Of a DNA stretch of 64,000 nt, positions 24,784 to 33,744 are shown piece by piece. Every line of letters begins with the position of its first letter. The stretch's first letter is position 1. This DNA comes from Lentisphaerota bacterium (GTDB taxonomy: Bacteria > Verrucomicrobiota > Kiritimatiellia > UBA8416 > JAIOPI01), in the NCBI GenBank assembly GCA_021413965.1, contig JAIOPI010000022.1, forward strand, positions 186,001 through 250,000. The letters are read 5' to 3'. Both the position numbers and the translations under genes were made by a program. Below the pieces are notes generated by a model. It did not search any database and was not told the origin of the DNA. It was given only the letters and a program-made list of their open reading frames with translations.

Positions 24784-27348
24784 ATGATTGAACCGGATCT
24801 GAGCCAGAAGCGGGCGAGCGAGGTCGTTGACCGCTACGTGACGACCGACCTCCCCCTGATTACCATTCTTCAGGAGGTCAAGGAGCCGCGCTCTCTGCTG
24901 GCTCAAGCCATCCTCCACCTTCACGATTGCCTCGAGGGACGACGTCTCGCCAAGGATGCGGTGGCCATGGCCCAGGCCGTCCCCCTGGTGGGGTGGGATC
25001 CCGAGCTTCTGATCCTCTTTCTCGGGAGCTGGGCCGAACTCTCCTGCCGGATCGGACGCCCGTCCATTGCCCAGGCCTTGATCCACCGGGCGCGCGCCCT
25101 CTTTGTGGAGTCGACCCACCCGGAAGTCATCGCCACCATCATGCTGGTCGAAAGCATTCTGGCCGACACCACCGGCAACAAGTTGAAGTGCGAGCGCATC
25201 CTGAAAGAGATCCTCACGACCATCTCGGCCAACTCGTCTCGACGTCGGCTATACGTCTGGGAACTGGCCCTCTTCCTTGCGCTCCAGGGGCGGGGCATGG
25301 AAGCGCGCTCCGAAATGAGCGAACTGAACTGGCAGAGCAGCGACCGCTTCAAGGCCAGCCGGGTCCTGATTGTACAGTTCACCGACGCCGTGGAAACCGG
25401 ACGCACCCAGGAGGCCTCCCAGCTCATGTCGGACCTGCAGGCGAACCTGCACTCCCAAAAGGATATCGGGCGCATCCCGTTTCGGGCCTATCAGGATCTC
25501 CTCGCGCTCATGCACCTGCGCCCCGAAGACACCCCGCTCCCCCTGCCGGATGCCGAGCGCCAGAACCTCAAATGGGTGGCGGTTATCCACGCCCTCCTGC
25601 GCCGCGATACAGACGACGCCCTTCGCCTTGCCCGACTGGAGGCCAACCGGGTCCTGGGATCGATTTTCACCTCGGGGTTTGACTCCTTCAATCTCATCCG
25701 CGCCGAACTGGCCGCCGGAAACGGTGAGAGCGCCCTCCGATTGATCAAGATGCGGCAGGGGCGGGGCAACAGACACTACTTGGACGACCTCTTCGCGGCC
25801 CGTGCCCAGCGCCTGATGTCCAACCGCAACCGCGCCGTCGAGCATTTCGCAGAGCTGCTGAAGGCCATTGAAGTCTACCGGTCCAAGGGCCGACTGGACT
25901 TCGAACTGCGCCTGGCCTGCGAACTCAGCCGTGGCGATATTGTCGACCTGACCCGATCCGCGGAAAAGCGCATCCAGCGGCTCAAGGCGCAACCCGAGGC
26001 GCAGACCGGCTCCCTTCCCGCCTCTCCGGCCGCCGACAGCGAAATCACGCCGGTGCCCGGCATTGATGCCGAGGAGGTTGATGAAGCCACGCGCCTCGGC
26101 GTCAATATCATCCGCGGAAAGAGCGCCCTGGCGGCCCAGATTCGCGATGCCGTGATGCGCTTTGCAGATCTGGATGCGCCGGTCCTGGTCACCGGAGAGA
26201 CTGGCACGGGTAAGGAACTGGTCGCCCGTGCGCTGCATCTGGTCAGCAAGCGGCGAAACAAGCCTTTCACGGTGGTGAACTGTGGTGCCATCACGGAAAC
26301 GCTGCTGGAATCGGAGCTGTTCGGACATGAGCGGGGTGCCTTTACCGGGGCAGAGAAGGCCAATAAGGGACTTTTTGAGGCCACCGGCGAGGGCACCATT
26401 CTCCTCGATGAAATCGGCGATATTTCGCCGCGCCTGCAGGGATCCCTGCTGCGGGTCATGGAAACCGGCGAAATCCGGGCGGTCGGCAGCACCCGAACAC
26501 GTCAGATTGCCTGTCGCATCGTGGCCGCCACCAACGCCGATCTGGCCGCCTTGGCAGAGGATGGGCGCTTCCGCCGGGACCTGATCTTCCGATTGCAGCG
26601 CCTGGGCATTGACGTCCCTCCCCTGCGGGACCGGCGGGACGATATTCTCCCCCTCGCCCGTCATTTTCTGGACTTGGGGCGGCGTATCGGCGTCCACGCC
26701 ACCATGACGGACGACCTCCGCGAGGCCCTGCGCGCCTACGACTGGCCCGGGAACATTCGCGAACTGCGCAACGTGATCGAGCGTATGCGATTGATGCACT
26801 CCGACAAGCTGGCCTATGGCTTCGACGATCTCGACCTGCGATTCCAGACCCTTCGCCCCCGGGCGACGACGCCCCCCGCCAGCCCTCCCCCCGGACGCTC
26901 CTTACCCCCGTCTGCCGGCAACCGCCCGCCCATCACCATGCCGTCAGCACCCACTCCGCCCCCCCCCTCCATGGCGGTGCCGCCGAAGCAATTGATCCGG
27001 CCGGGTACGCGCCCCATGCTGGCCCGCAGTCCGGACGGCTCCATGAGCGACGAGCAAGTCGACCACATGGTCAAGAAGGGGCGCTCACCGCTGCGCCGGC
27101 TCGACCGCCTGCGGGCGCTCTTCACGCGTTACGGAAAGCTGACGCGTAAGGAAGCGATAGAAATCCTGGGGGTTTCCCCGAACACCGCCACCAGGGACCT
27201 GCAAATACTCTGCGATGAAGGATTCATCCGTTGCGTGGAGCCTTCCCAGTCCTCCCGCTCACGCTACTTTGAACGGATGGTCAGCCCGGAGGGTCCACCT
27301 CGCGTGACCGCAGACGCTTCCCCTCCACCATCCTCACACGACGACTGA
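24784..27348 (+). CDS. Sigma54-interacting AAA+ transcriptional activator with TPR-like N-terminus and C-terminal DeoR-type HTH
   Basis: An 854-residue regulator. Residues 1-400 are alpha-helical and TPR-like, probably a ligand- or partner-sensing scaffold. The AAA+ domain (about 440-680) has Walker A GETGTGKE (about 471), the sigma54-contacting loop GAFTGA (about 518), Walker B TILLDEIG and the FRRDLIFRL arginine-finger region, so it should be an active bacterial enhancer-binding protein. A Pro-rich linker (about 690-750) leads to a C-terminal helix-turn-helix (about 772-820, LTRKEAIEILGVSPNTATRD). That is a DeoR-type fold, not the usual Fis-type. It has its own sigma70-like promoter and diverges from a block preceded by a sigma54 promoter match. 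Control of that block is a strong inference. No receiver domain or membrane segment is seen. Confidence 0.92.
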   Translation: MIEPDLSQKRASEVVDRYVTTDLPLITILQEVKEPRSLLAQAILHLHDCLEGRRLAKDAVAMAQAVPLVGWDPELLILFLGSWAELSCRIGRPSIAQALIHRARALFVESTHPEVIATIMLVESILADTTGNKLKCERILKEILTTISANSSRRRLYVWELALFLALQGRGMEARSEMSELNWQSSDRFKASRVLIVQFTDAVETGRTQEASQLMSDLQANLHSQKDIGRIPFRAYQDLLALMHLRPEDTPLPLPDAERQNLKWVAVIHALLRRDTDDALRLARLEANRVLGSIFTSGFDSFNLIRAELAAGNGESALRLIKMRQGRGNRHYLDDLFAARAQRLMSNRNRAVEHFAELLKAIEVYRSKGRLDFELRLACELSRGDIVDLTRSAEKRIQRLKAQPEAQTGSLPASPAADSEITPVPGIDAEEVDEATRLGVNIIRGKSALAAQIRDAVMRFADLDAPVLVTGETGTGKELVARALHLVSKRRNKPFTVVNCGAITETLLESELFGHERGAFTGAEKANKGLFEATGEGTILLDEIGDISPRLQGSLLRVMETGEIRAVGSTRTRQIACRIVAATNADLAALAEDGRFRRDLIFRLQRLGIDVPPLRDRRDDILPLARHFLDLGRRIGVHATMTDDLREALRAYDWPGNIRELRNVIERMRLMHSDKLAYGFDDLDLRFQTLRPRATTPPASPPPGRSLPPSAGNRPPITMPSAPTPPPPSMAVPPKQLIRPGTRPMLARSPDGSMSDEQVDHMVKKGRSPLRRLDRLRALFTRYGKLTRKEAIEILGVSPNTATRDLQILCDEGFIRCVEPSQSSRSRYFERMVSPEGPPRVTADASPPPSSHDD

Positions 27349-27523
27349 AAGGGGCCCGCGCGGTTCGAGATGGCAGAGCCTTGGCGACGGCAAGGTGATG
27401 CCGCCCCTGGGCGCCGCCTTGTGTGCAGCACGCAAGCCGCAGCGAAGGGCCGGAGCCGGTCAGACCGTCACCGGCAGGCCTGAAAAGAACCCGAGATCTC
27501 CGAGGAAATCAGGGGTATGGAAC

Positions 27524-27599
<76 letters not shown>

Positions 27600-27605
27600 A
27601 CAGAC

Positions 27606-27651
27606 AATTTCCGTCGCACTCGCGGGGCAGGCCCGCGGGTGCGACGGAAAT

Positions 27652-27652
<1 letters not shown>
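27606..27652. repeat. Near-perfect 21-bp inverted repeat filling the tRNA-Gly/tRNA-Lys spacer
   Basis: The left arm 27606-27626 (AATTTCCGTCGCACTCGCGGG as the complete arm but for one base) pairs with 27632-27652 around the loop GCAGG. Only position 27620/27638 departs from Watson-Crick pairing. The hairpin spans nearly the whole spacer and its right end touches the CCA end of tRNA-Gly. It has no U tract in the tRNA direction. It may guide processing of the dicistronic tRNA transcript or be a small mobile palindrome. Confidence 0.8.
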
Positions 27653-27727
<75 letters not shown>

Positions 27728-27903
27728 ACAGGAAAGTCGGCCGCCAATCTATGCCGGAACATGCTCGTCACGCAATCCCTTTTTTTGAACGTCCTGATTT
27801 CAGGCTCCAACCGCCGCCAGGTCGCGCCGCCTCCGCACTTGCATTGCCGCCCCAGCCCCCTACAATTCCGCGAACCATAGCCCCCAACCAGGAGCATTGC
27901 CAC

Positions 27904-28653
27904 ATGAGTACACCTCTGCGCGTCACCGTCTGGAACGAGAACGTCCACGAGCGCAAACACGAAAAAGTGCGTCGCGTGTACCCTGATGGCATCCACACCG
28001 CGATCGCCAAGGGGTTGGCCGCGGCCCCGGACCTGAGCGTCCGCACCGCCACCCTCGAGATGCCCGAGCATGGCCTCACCCAGGATGTGCTGGACAACAC
28101 CGACGTGCTGACCTGGTGGGGACACATGGCCCACGGCGAAGTCAAGGACGAGGTCGTCGACCGCGTGCACAAGCGCGTCCTGGAAGGCATGGGCCTCATC
28201 GCCTTGCACTCCGCCCACTACTCCAAGATCTTCAAGCGCCTCATGGGCACCACCTGTTCCCTCAAATGGCGCGAGGCCGGTGAGCGCGAGCGGCTTTGGA
28301 ACGTCGCCCCCCATCACCCCATCACCGCCGGGCTGGGCGAATATTTCGAACTTCCCCACGTCGAAATGTACGGCGAGCCGTTCGGCATCCCCACCCCGGA
28401 CGAACAGATCTTCATCTCCTGGTTTGAAGGCGGCGAAGTCTCCCGCAGCGGCTGCTGCTGGCAGCGCGGCAACGGGCGCGTGTTCTACTTCCGTCCCGGG
28501 CACGAGACGTACCCGATCTACTATGATGCCAACGTGATGAAGGTCATGATCAATGCCGTGCGCTGGGCGCGCCCCACGGTCCGCATCATGGACCAGTGCC
28601 CCAACACCAAACCCCTCGAAATTATTCGATCCGACGATCCCGCCAAAGGGTGA
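27904..28653 (+). CDS. ThuA-like domain protein (trehalose utilisation family)
   Basis: A 249-residue cytoplasmic protein of the ThuA family, which has a glutamine-amidotransferase-like fold and is linked to sugar utilisation. The start [20 protein letters not shown] is chosen because AGGAG precedes ATG 27904. Family landmarks include the strand-turn [13 protein letters not shown], the segment [18 protein letters not shown] and the C-terminal [19 protein letters not shown] Gfo/Idh-type dehydrogenase gene follows after 98 bp on the same strand, a pairing often seen in PVC genomes. In Rhizobium, ThuA works with ThuB in oxidising disaccharides to 3-keto forms; the same chemistry here is only suggested. 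Confidence 0.88.
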   Translation: MSTPLRVTVWNENVHERKHEKVRRVYPDGIHTAIAKGLAAAPDLSVRTATLEMPEHGLTQDVLDNTDVLTWWGHMAHGEVKDEVVDRVHKRVLEGMGLIALHSAHYSKIFKRLMGTTCSLKWREAGERERLWNVAPHHPITAGLGEYFELPHVEMYGEPFGIPTPDEQIFISWFEGGEVSRSGCCWQRGNGRVFYFRPGHETYPIYYDANVMKVMINAVRWARPTVRIMDQCPNTKPLEIIRSDDPAKG

Positions 28654-28667
28654 TCAATCGCACCCGC

Positions 28668-28704
28668 GGGAAGGATGGACGCGCGTGGCGCGCCCATCCT
28701 TCCC
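28668..28704 (+). terminator. Stem-loop after the ThuA gene
   Basis: GGGAAGGATGG (28668-28678) pairs with CCATCCTTCCC (28694-28704). After one A-C mismatch four more pairs continue (28680-28683 with 28689-28692). It lies 15 bp after the ThuA stop and before the Gfo/Idh gene. No T tract follows, so it may be an mRNA 3' stabiliser instead of a terminator. Confidence 0.45.
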
Positions 28705-28751
28705 CTGCTGGTTCAGGCATCCTCAATCCGAGACCGCCCGCCCTTCATCCT

Positions 28752-29807
28752 ATGAAATCATCCTCAAAACGCACACTCCGAGTCGGTGTCATCGGCCTGC
28801 GCATGGGCCGCGCCCATCTGGAATGCTACAGGTCACATCCCGCCGCGCGCATCGTGGCGATTGCCGATACCAATGCGGCCACGCTGGCGGACGTGGGCGA
28901 CCAGTTCCAGATTGCCAACCGCTATGCCTCCGCCAAGGAGATGCTTGCCAAGGAACATCTGGATATCGTGTCCATTGTCACGCCCAACGTGTTTCACAAG
29001 CCCCTGACGCTGGCCGCCTTCCGCGCCGGTTGTCACGTGTTGTGCGAAAAGCCGATGGCCATGAACGCCGCCGAGGCGCGCGTCATGCTGGCGGCGGCTA
29101 AGAAAGCCAAGCGCCGCCTGATGATCAACTTCTCGTATCGGTTCTCACCGCAATCCCAGGCCATCCGGGCCGAAGTGGACAAGGGCATTCTGGGAGACGT
29201 CTACTTCGCCCGCACCATCTGGCTGCGCCGCAAGGGGCTGCCCGGTTTCGGCGGCTGGTTTGGCCAGAAGGCGATGTCGGGTGGCGGGCCGCTGATCGAC
29301 CTGGGCGTGCACCGCCTCGACCTGGCCCTGTGGTTGATGGGCTACCCCAAACCGCGCTGGGTGATGGCCAGCCACTACAATCACATCGCGGCGCCGCTGG
29401 CCCGCGCCGAGAATAAGGCCTTCGATGTCGAAGATTTAGCCGTTGCGCTGGTGAAATTCGACAATGGCACCACCCTGGAATTGGAAGCCTCGTGGGCCGG
29501 CCACATCCGCGAGCGCGAGCTCATGGAAACCCGCCTGCTGGGCACCAAGGCCGGTCTCGTGCAGCACAATGTGAACGGCAAGTACGAGTTCGATGCCGCC
29601 ATCTTCATGGAGAAGGACGGCAAGGAAATTGACTTCACGCCACAGGCGCCGAAAAAGCTCATTCCCAGCGCCATGCACCACTTTGTGGAATCCATCCTGC
29701 ATAATCGCCCGCATACGGCCACCGGCGAAGAAGGCCTGATTGTCATGCAGCTGCTGGATGCCATTTACTTGAGCGCGGCCAAGGGTGAACCCGTCCGGAT
29801 CCCATAG
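28752..29807 (+). CDS. Gfo/Idh/MocA-family NAD(P)-dependent oxidoreductase
   Basis: A 351-residue dehydrogenase. The N-terminal Rossmann fold begins RVGVIGLRMGRAHLECY, in which the usual GxGxxG reads GLRMGR. The family signature CEKPMAMNAAEA supplies the catalytic EKP lysine, and the C-terminal alpha/beta domain starts at about residue 130. Start ATG 28752 follows the intergenic stem-loop; the ribosome site is weak. Family members oxidise or reduce sugars and cyclitols with a bound nicotinamide cofactor. Pairing with the ThuA gene suggests a sugar or glycoside substrate, but the sequence does not identify which. Confidence 0.9.
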   Translation: MKSSSKRTLRVGVIGLRMGRAHLECYRSHPAARIVAIADTNAATLADVGDQFQIANRYASAKEMLAKEHLDIVSIVTPNVFHKPLTLAAFRAGCHVLCEKPMAMNAAEARVMLAAAKKAKRRLMINFSYRFSPQSQAIRAEVDKGILGDVYFARTIWLRRKGLPGFGGWFGQKAMSGGGPLIDLGVHRLDLALWLMGYPKPRWVMASHYNHIAAPLARAENKAFDVEDLAVALVKFDNGTTLELEASWAGHIRERELMETRLLGTKAGLVQHNVNGKYEFDAAIFMEKDGKEIDFTPQAPKKLIPSAMHHFVESILHNRPHTATGEEGLIVMQLLDAIYLSAAKGEPVRIP

Positions 29808-29858
29808 CCCCCCCTGGCGGTGGCGGCGAATACACCCGTAAGACGGTACGGAACCATC

Positions 29859-30524
29859 ATGAAGCTCTCGGACCTTCCCGCCGTCAGCCGCCTCCTCGAA
29901 CGCGAATACGTCAAGCACCAGGCGCCGGTCATGGAGCTGATCAAGGCGCAGGAAGATGATCCCTTCTTCATTCTCGTCGGCACCATCCTGAGCGCGCGCA
30001 CGCAGGACGCCACCACCGCCGCCGCCTGCAAACGCCTGTTTGCCAAGGCCCGGAAACCCGCGGATCTCCGGCGCTTGGAATTGGCTGAACTCGAAGCCCT
30101 GATTCACCCCGTCGGCTTCTACCACACCAAGGCCCGCCACCTGAAGGAACTGCCCGATGTGCTGGATGCGAAGTTCGGCGGGCGCATCCCTGAGTCAATC
30201 GATGAACTCTGCGAACTGCCCGGGGTCGGGCGCAAGACGGCGAACCTCGTGGTCTCGGTCGCCTTCGACAAGCCCGGGATCTGCGTCGATATCCACGTTC
30301 ACCGGATCTGCAACCGGCTCGGCCTGATCCGCACGACGTCACCGCTGGAAACCGAAATGACGCTGCGCGAGATCCTCCCACCACGCTACTGGAAGGCGTG
30401 GAACCGGCACCTCGTCTCCTTCGGCCAGACCCGCTGCCGCCCCGTAACCCCGAAGTGCGACGCCTGCCCCCTCGCCGCCTGCTGCGATCGTGTCGGCGTG
30501 CGCGTAAGGCCGGCCCGCGACTGA
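29859..30524 (+). CDS. nth: Endonuclease III (DNA glycosylase/AP lyase)
   Basis: A 221-residue base-excision-repair enzyme that removes oxidised pyrimidines and nicks AP sites. The helix-hairpin-helix with catalytic Lys is present as ELPGVGRKTANLVV, the catalytic Asp as CVDIHVHRICNRLG, and the C-terminal [4Fe-4S] ligands as C-x6-C-x2-C-x5-C (CRPVTPKCDACPLAACC). Length matches the family. ATG 29859 begins MKLSDLPAVSRLL; the gene starts 51 bp after the oxidoreductase gene and may share its transcript. Confidence 0.96.
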   Translation: MKLSDLPAVSRLLEREYVKHQAPVMELIKAQEDDPFFILVGTILSARTQDATTAAACKRLFAKARKPADLRRLELAELEALIHPVGFYHTKARHLKELPDVLDAKFGGRIPESIDELCELPGVGRKTANLVVSVAFDKPGICVDIHVHRICNRLGLIRTTSPLETEMTLREILPPRYWKAWNRHLVSFGQTRCRPVTPKCDACPLAACCDRVGVRVRPARD

Positions 30525-30690
30525 AGCACGCCCCGGGGCTCGCACGCGCGGCACGCGGGCACATTGGCGGATGCCACACGGCCAGCGCTCCCCTGCATTC
30601 CCGGATTGCATGTCGGCACCGCTTTCATCACACTGACACCGCTGGTATTGGCTGGATACGCCCCAAGCCGACTTGGAAAGGAGTGCGCCC

Positions 30691-31233
30691 ATGCAGCTCA
30701 TTCGTTCCGCCACGCACGTCTTCTGGTTGCTTGCCTTGCTCATCATGGCCGCCTGCTCCCGCGCGCCACAGCCGGAGCCCCCGCCACCGCCGCCCGCACC
30801 GGAAACCACCCCCACCACCTTCACGATCACCGCGACCAACGAGGTCGTGGCATCGGAGGCGCTCCCGACAACGGGTCAATCGCAGCTGGTGCGGGCCGAC
30901 TTCAACGCCGACAAGCTCGATGACGTGGCCATCTCCGAGCAGGATACCGACGGGCAGAATGTGGTCTCCATCTACCTGCAGAAGCGGGACGATGACCCAC
31001 GCCAGCTCTTTTACCGGGCCGGCGGCATTCGCCAGACTGGCGAGTACACCATCTCCGCCCTGATGAGCAGCGCCCAGGAGGGGCATGCCGACCTGCTGGT
31101 CATCTTCAAGTTCGGCGACGGGCGCAAGGAACTGGTCCACTTCCGCAGCAGCGGCACCGCCTTCACGGAAATCATGCGCAAGCCCATCGCCTCGGTGGCC
31201 CCGACGGCCATCCCGTCGGCCCCCGCACCATGA
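30691..31233 (+). CDS. Lipoprotein with an FG-GAP/VCBS-like segment
   Basis: A 180-residue protein with a lipoprotein signal (MQLIRSATHVFWLLALLIMA, lipobox MAAC) and a strong ribosome site (AAGGAG, 7 bp before ATG 30691). A Pro-rich stalk of about 20 residues follows. The core includes VRADFNADKLDDVAI, which resembles the calcium-loop strand of FG-GAP/VCBS repeats, in a single beta-rich domain. The stop overlaps the start of the GHMP kinase gene by 4 bp (ATGA), so the two are cotranscribed and coupled. That pairing of a surface lipoprotein with a sugar kinase is odd and its logic is not known. Confidence 0.75.
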   Translation: MQLIRSATHVFWLLALLIMAACSRAPQPEPPPPPPAPETTPTTFTITATNEVVASEALPTTGQSQLVRADFNADKLDDVAISEQDTDGQNVVSIYLQKRDDDPRQLFYRAGGIRQTGEYTISALMSSAQEGHADLLVIFKFGDGRKELVHFRSSGTAFTEIMRKPIASVAPTAIPSAPAP

Positions 31234-32261
31234 ACACCCGCATCATCAATGCGGTCGCGCCGACTCGCATCTGCGACCTCGGCGGCTGGACGGACACCTG
31301 GTTTGCCGGTCACGGCGCCGTGTTCAACATCGCGATTTACCCCTACGTGGAAGTGCAGTTGCGCGCCACAGCCGGAGGCAATTCAGGCAAGCGGGTTCAG
31401 CTGAGCGTGGAGAACTTCGGCGACACCTACGCCCTGGATCCTGACCATGTGACCTACGACAAGCATCCGCTGATTGAGGCGGCCGTGGATCTCATGAAGG
31501 TGCCGCGCGACTGCTCCCTGCATATCAACCTGTATTCGGAGGCACCCCCGGGCGCCTCCATGGGCACATCCGCGGCCGTCTCCGTCGCCTTGGTCGGCGC
31601 GCTGGGCGCACTCTCCGGACAGCGCCTGACGCCGCACGAGGTGGCCCAACTTGCGCATTCCATCGAAACGGAGAAACTCGGCATGCAGTGCGGGATCCAG
31701 GATCAGCTGGCGAGCGCCTATGGCGGCATCAGCTTCATGCACATGCACGCCTTCCCCTATGCAAGCGTCTCCACGCTCCAGATCCCCAGCAGCATCTGGT
31801 GGGAACTGGAACACCGGCTGGCGGTCGTCTACATCGGGTCGCCCCACAGTTCATCGGCCACGCACCAGAAAGTCATCGCCGACCTCGGCCCCGATGCCCG
31901 CCAGGACCCCCGCCTGGCGCGCCTGCGCGAACTGGCCCACGAGGGCAAGGAATCGCTATACGCCGGCGATTTCATGCGCTTCGGCGCCTGCCTGAATGCC
32001 AATACGGACGAGCAGCGCAAGCTGCACCCCGCCCTGGTCTGCCGCACATTCGAGAACATCATCCAGATTGCCAATGATTTTGGCGCCCTCGGCTGCAAGG
32101 TCAACGGAGCGGGAGGCGACGGCGGTTCGCTGACGATCCTCACCGATGGTGACACCGCGCGCAAGCGGCACCTCCTGCGCACGTTGACCGGAAAAGGTTA
32201 CAAGCCGATCCCCCTGTACCTCTCACGCCAGGGCCTGCGCGTCTGGGAACAGCCGGGATAA
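31230..32261 (+). CDS. GHMP-family sugar kinase (heptose-phosphate or fucose kinase like)
   Basis: A 343-residue kinase of the galactokinase/homoserine/mevalonate/phosphomevalonate family. The N-terminal substrate motif reads APTRICDLGGWTDT. The ATP-binding glycine-rich loop is PPGASMGTSAAVSVAL, and the C-terminal motif is KVNGAGGDGGSLTIL. The N-terminal pattern is close to that of D-glycero-D-manno-heptose 7-phosphate kinases and L-fucokinase-type enzymes that feed nucleotide-sugar synthesis, so surface polysaccharide supply is plausible. No other heptose pathway genes are adjacent, and the substrate cannot be fixed from sequence. Its start overlaps the upstream lipoprotein gene by 4 bp. Confidence 0.88.
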   Translation: MNTRIINAVAPTRICDLGGWTDTWFAGHGAVFNIAIYPYVEVQLRATAGGNSGKRVQLSVENFGDTYALDPDHVTYDKHPLIEAAVDLMKVPRDCSLHINLYSEAPPGASMGTSAAVSVALVGALGALSGQRLTPHEVAQLAHSIETEKLGMQCGIQDQLASAYGGISFMHMHAFPYASVSTLQIPSSIWWELEHRLAVVYIGSPHSSSATHQKVIADLGPDARQDPRLARLRELAHEGKESLYAGDFMRFGACLNANTDEQRKLHPALVCRTFENIIQIANDFGALGCKVNGAGGDGGSLTILTDGDTARKRHLLRTLTGKGYKPIPLYLSRQGLRVWEQPG

Positions 32262-32348
32262 ACACGACAGTCGGAACGGCAGATCGCGCGACGGCGGCCC
32301 GACAAACCGGGTCCGGACGCATGGCGCGCCTGCCAATCGGCGAGAACC

Positions 32349-33722
32349 GTGATGCACGTGGTCGTCGCAATGCCTGTCATGTCCATTTCCCGCGCCAGAG
32401 TCCGCGCGCACGCGATGCATGCACCGGGATCCATTTCCGTGAGCATCGCAGTCGCGGCACTGGCGGTGTGGGCACCCGTGGCCGCCCATGGACAATTTCG
32501 CATGGCAGGGATGAACCCAACCAATGGTTGGCTGGCGCTCGGGCTCGGTGGCGCGTTCACCAATGGCATTTGTATCATGGAGGCAGCTCCCGCGGCGGGC
32601 GGGCCTTGGACACCCGCAGGCAATGTCTTCACCACCAATCCCGCCGCCGCCTTGAATCTGCAGGACGCCAGCCACACGGCCTTCTACCGCGCGCGCGCGC
32701 TGGATCTGTCCATGGGACGCGCTGGATTTACCAATCTCACACACGCCTACGGCCTGCTGACCACGGTGGCCGGCGCCGGCGGGACGCGCGCGGACGATAA
32801 CGAATGGCTGCCCGCGTTTGAGGGCGGGGCCGCGACGAATGCCCGGCTCTCCACCCCGCACATGGCCATGGCCAACCGCGCCGGAGACCTCTTCATCGTC
32901 GATAAGGAGGCGCACGCCGTGCGCGAGGTGCGCCTGGACGGCACGATCATCACCGTCGTGGGCACCAACCGCCCAGGCAACGGCCCGGACACGCCCACCC
33001 CTGGAACGCAGGTCGGGCTGAACGATCCCAACGGCCTCTGGGTCAGCGGCAATGGCATGGTTTACGTGCTCGACCTCGATAATGGCAAAGTCAGGCGCCT
33101 GGGCACCAATGGGCTTGTGTCCACGCTCTTCAGCGTGCCCGGCGGCATCGCCGCCGGACGCGGCCTGTGGGTCGACGAGGGCGAAACCCGGGCCTATGTG
33201 GCATCCCGCACCGTCGTCAAGCGCTGGACGCCGGCGGGCGGGGTCGTGGACTACGCCACCGGCTTCTCCGATCTCGCCAACCTGACCGTGGACCCCTGGG
33301 GCAATCTGGTTGTCTCAGACCGCGGCACCCACAGCATCTGGCGTGTGACCAGCAATGGCACCGCCCGCGTGCGAATTGCCGGCAATGGGCTGGCGACGGG
33401 CGGCGGTGACGGCCAACTCGCGACCGAAACGGGACTGAACGGCGCACGGGGCGTCTGCTTCCTGCCGACGGGCGCGTTCTTTCTCTGCACCCATGCGGGC
33501 AATCAGGTCTGGTATGTGGATACGGCCGGCTACGTCCATCTCGTCCTGAACGGCGGCGCTGATACCCATGCTGGCGATGGCACGTGGTTCTATGACATCA
33601 CCGAGCAGCGCATCAGTGAGACCCGCGCCGTGTCCCTCGACTTCAACGGCAACCTCTTGATCACCGAGAATGACCGGGGCTACGTACGCAAGGTGCAGTT
33701 CCTGTCACTGGGAGTGAACTAG
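32349..33722 (+). CDS. Secreted NHL-repeat beta-propeller protein
   Basis: A 457-residue exported protein. Several Met codons precede the hydrophobic segment VSIAVAALAVWAPVAAHG (starts at 32349, 32370 or 32379 are all possible; none has a good ribosome site), so the N-terminus is uncertain. A short domain with PWTPAGNV...TAFYRARALDLS resembles the small beta domain found at the C-terminus of many Verrucomicrobial proteins. It is followed by NHL-type blades such as LNDPNGLWVSGNGMVYVLDL and LANLTVDPWGNLVVSDRGTH. NHL propellers bind proteins or ligands; no enzyme motif is seen. It converges on the PhyH gene, the two stops being 22 bp apart. Confidence 0.82.
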   Translation: MMHVVVAMPVMSISRARVRAHAMHAPGSISVSIAVAALAVWAPVAAHGQFRMAGMNPTNGWLALGLGGAFTNGICIMEAAPAAGGPWTPAGNVFTTNPAAALNLQDASHTAFYRARALDLSMGRAGFTNLTHAYGLLTTVAGAGGTRADDNEWLPAFEGGAATNARLSTPHMAMANRAGDLFIVDKEAHAVREVRLDGTIITVVGTNRPGNGPDTPTPGTQVGLNDPNGLWVSGNGMVYVLDLDNGKVRRLGTNGLVSTLFSVPGGIAAGRGLWVDEGETRAYVASRTVVKRWTPAGGVVDYATGFSDLANLTVDPWGNLVVSDRGTHSIWRVTSNGTARVRIAGNGLATGGGDGQLATETGLNGARGVCFLPTGAFFLCTHAGNQVWYVDTAGYVHLVLNGGADTHAGDGTWFYDITEQRISETRAVSLDFNGNLLITENDRGYVRKVQFLSLGVN

Positions 33723-33744
33723 GATCCGTGCCGCAGCCATCACC

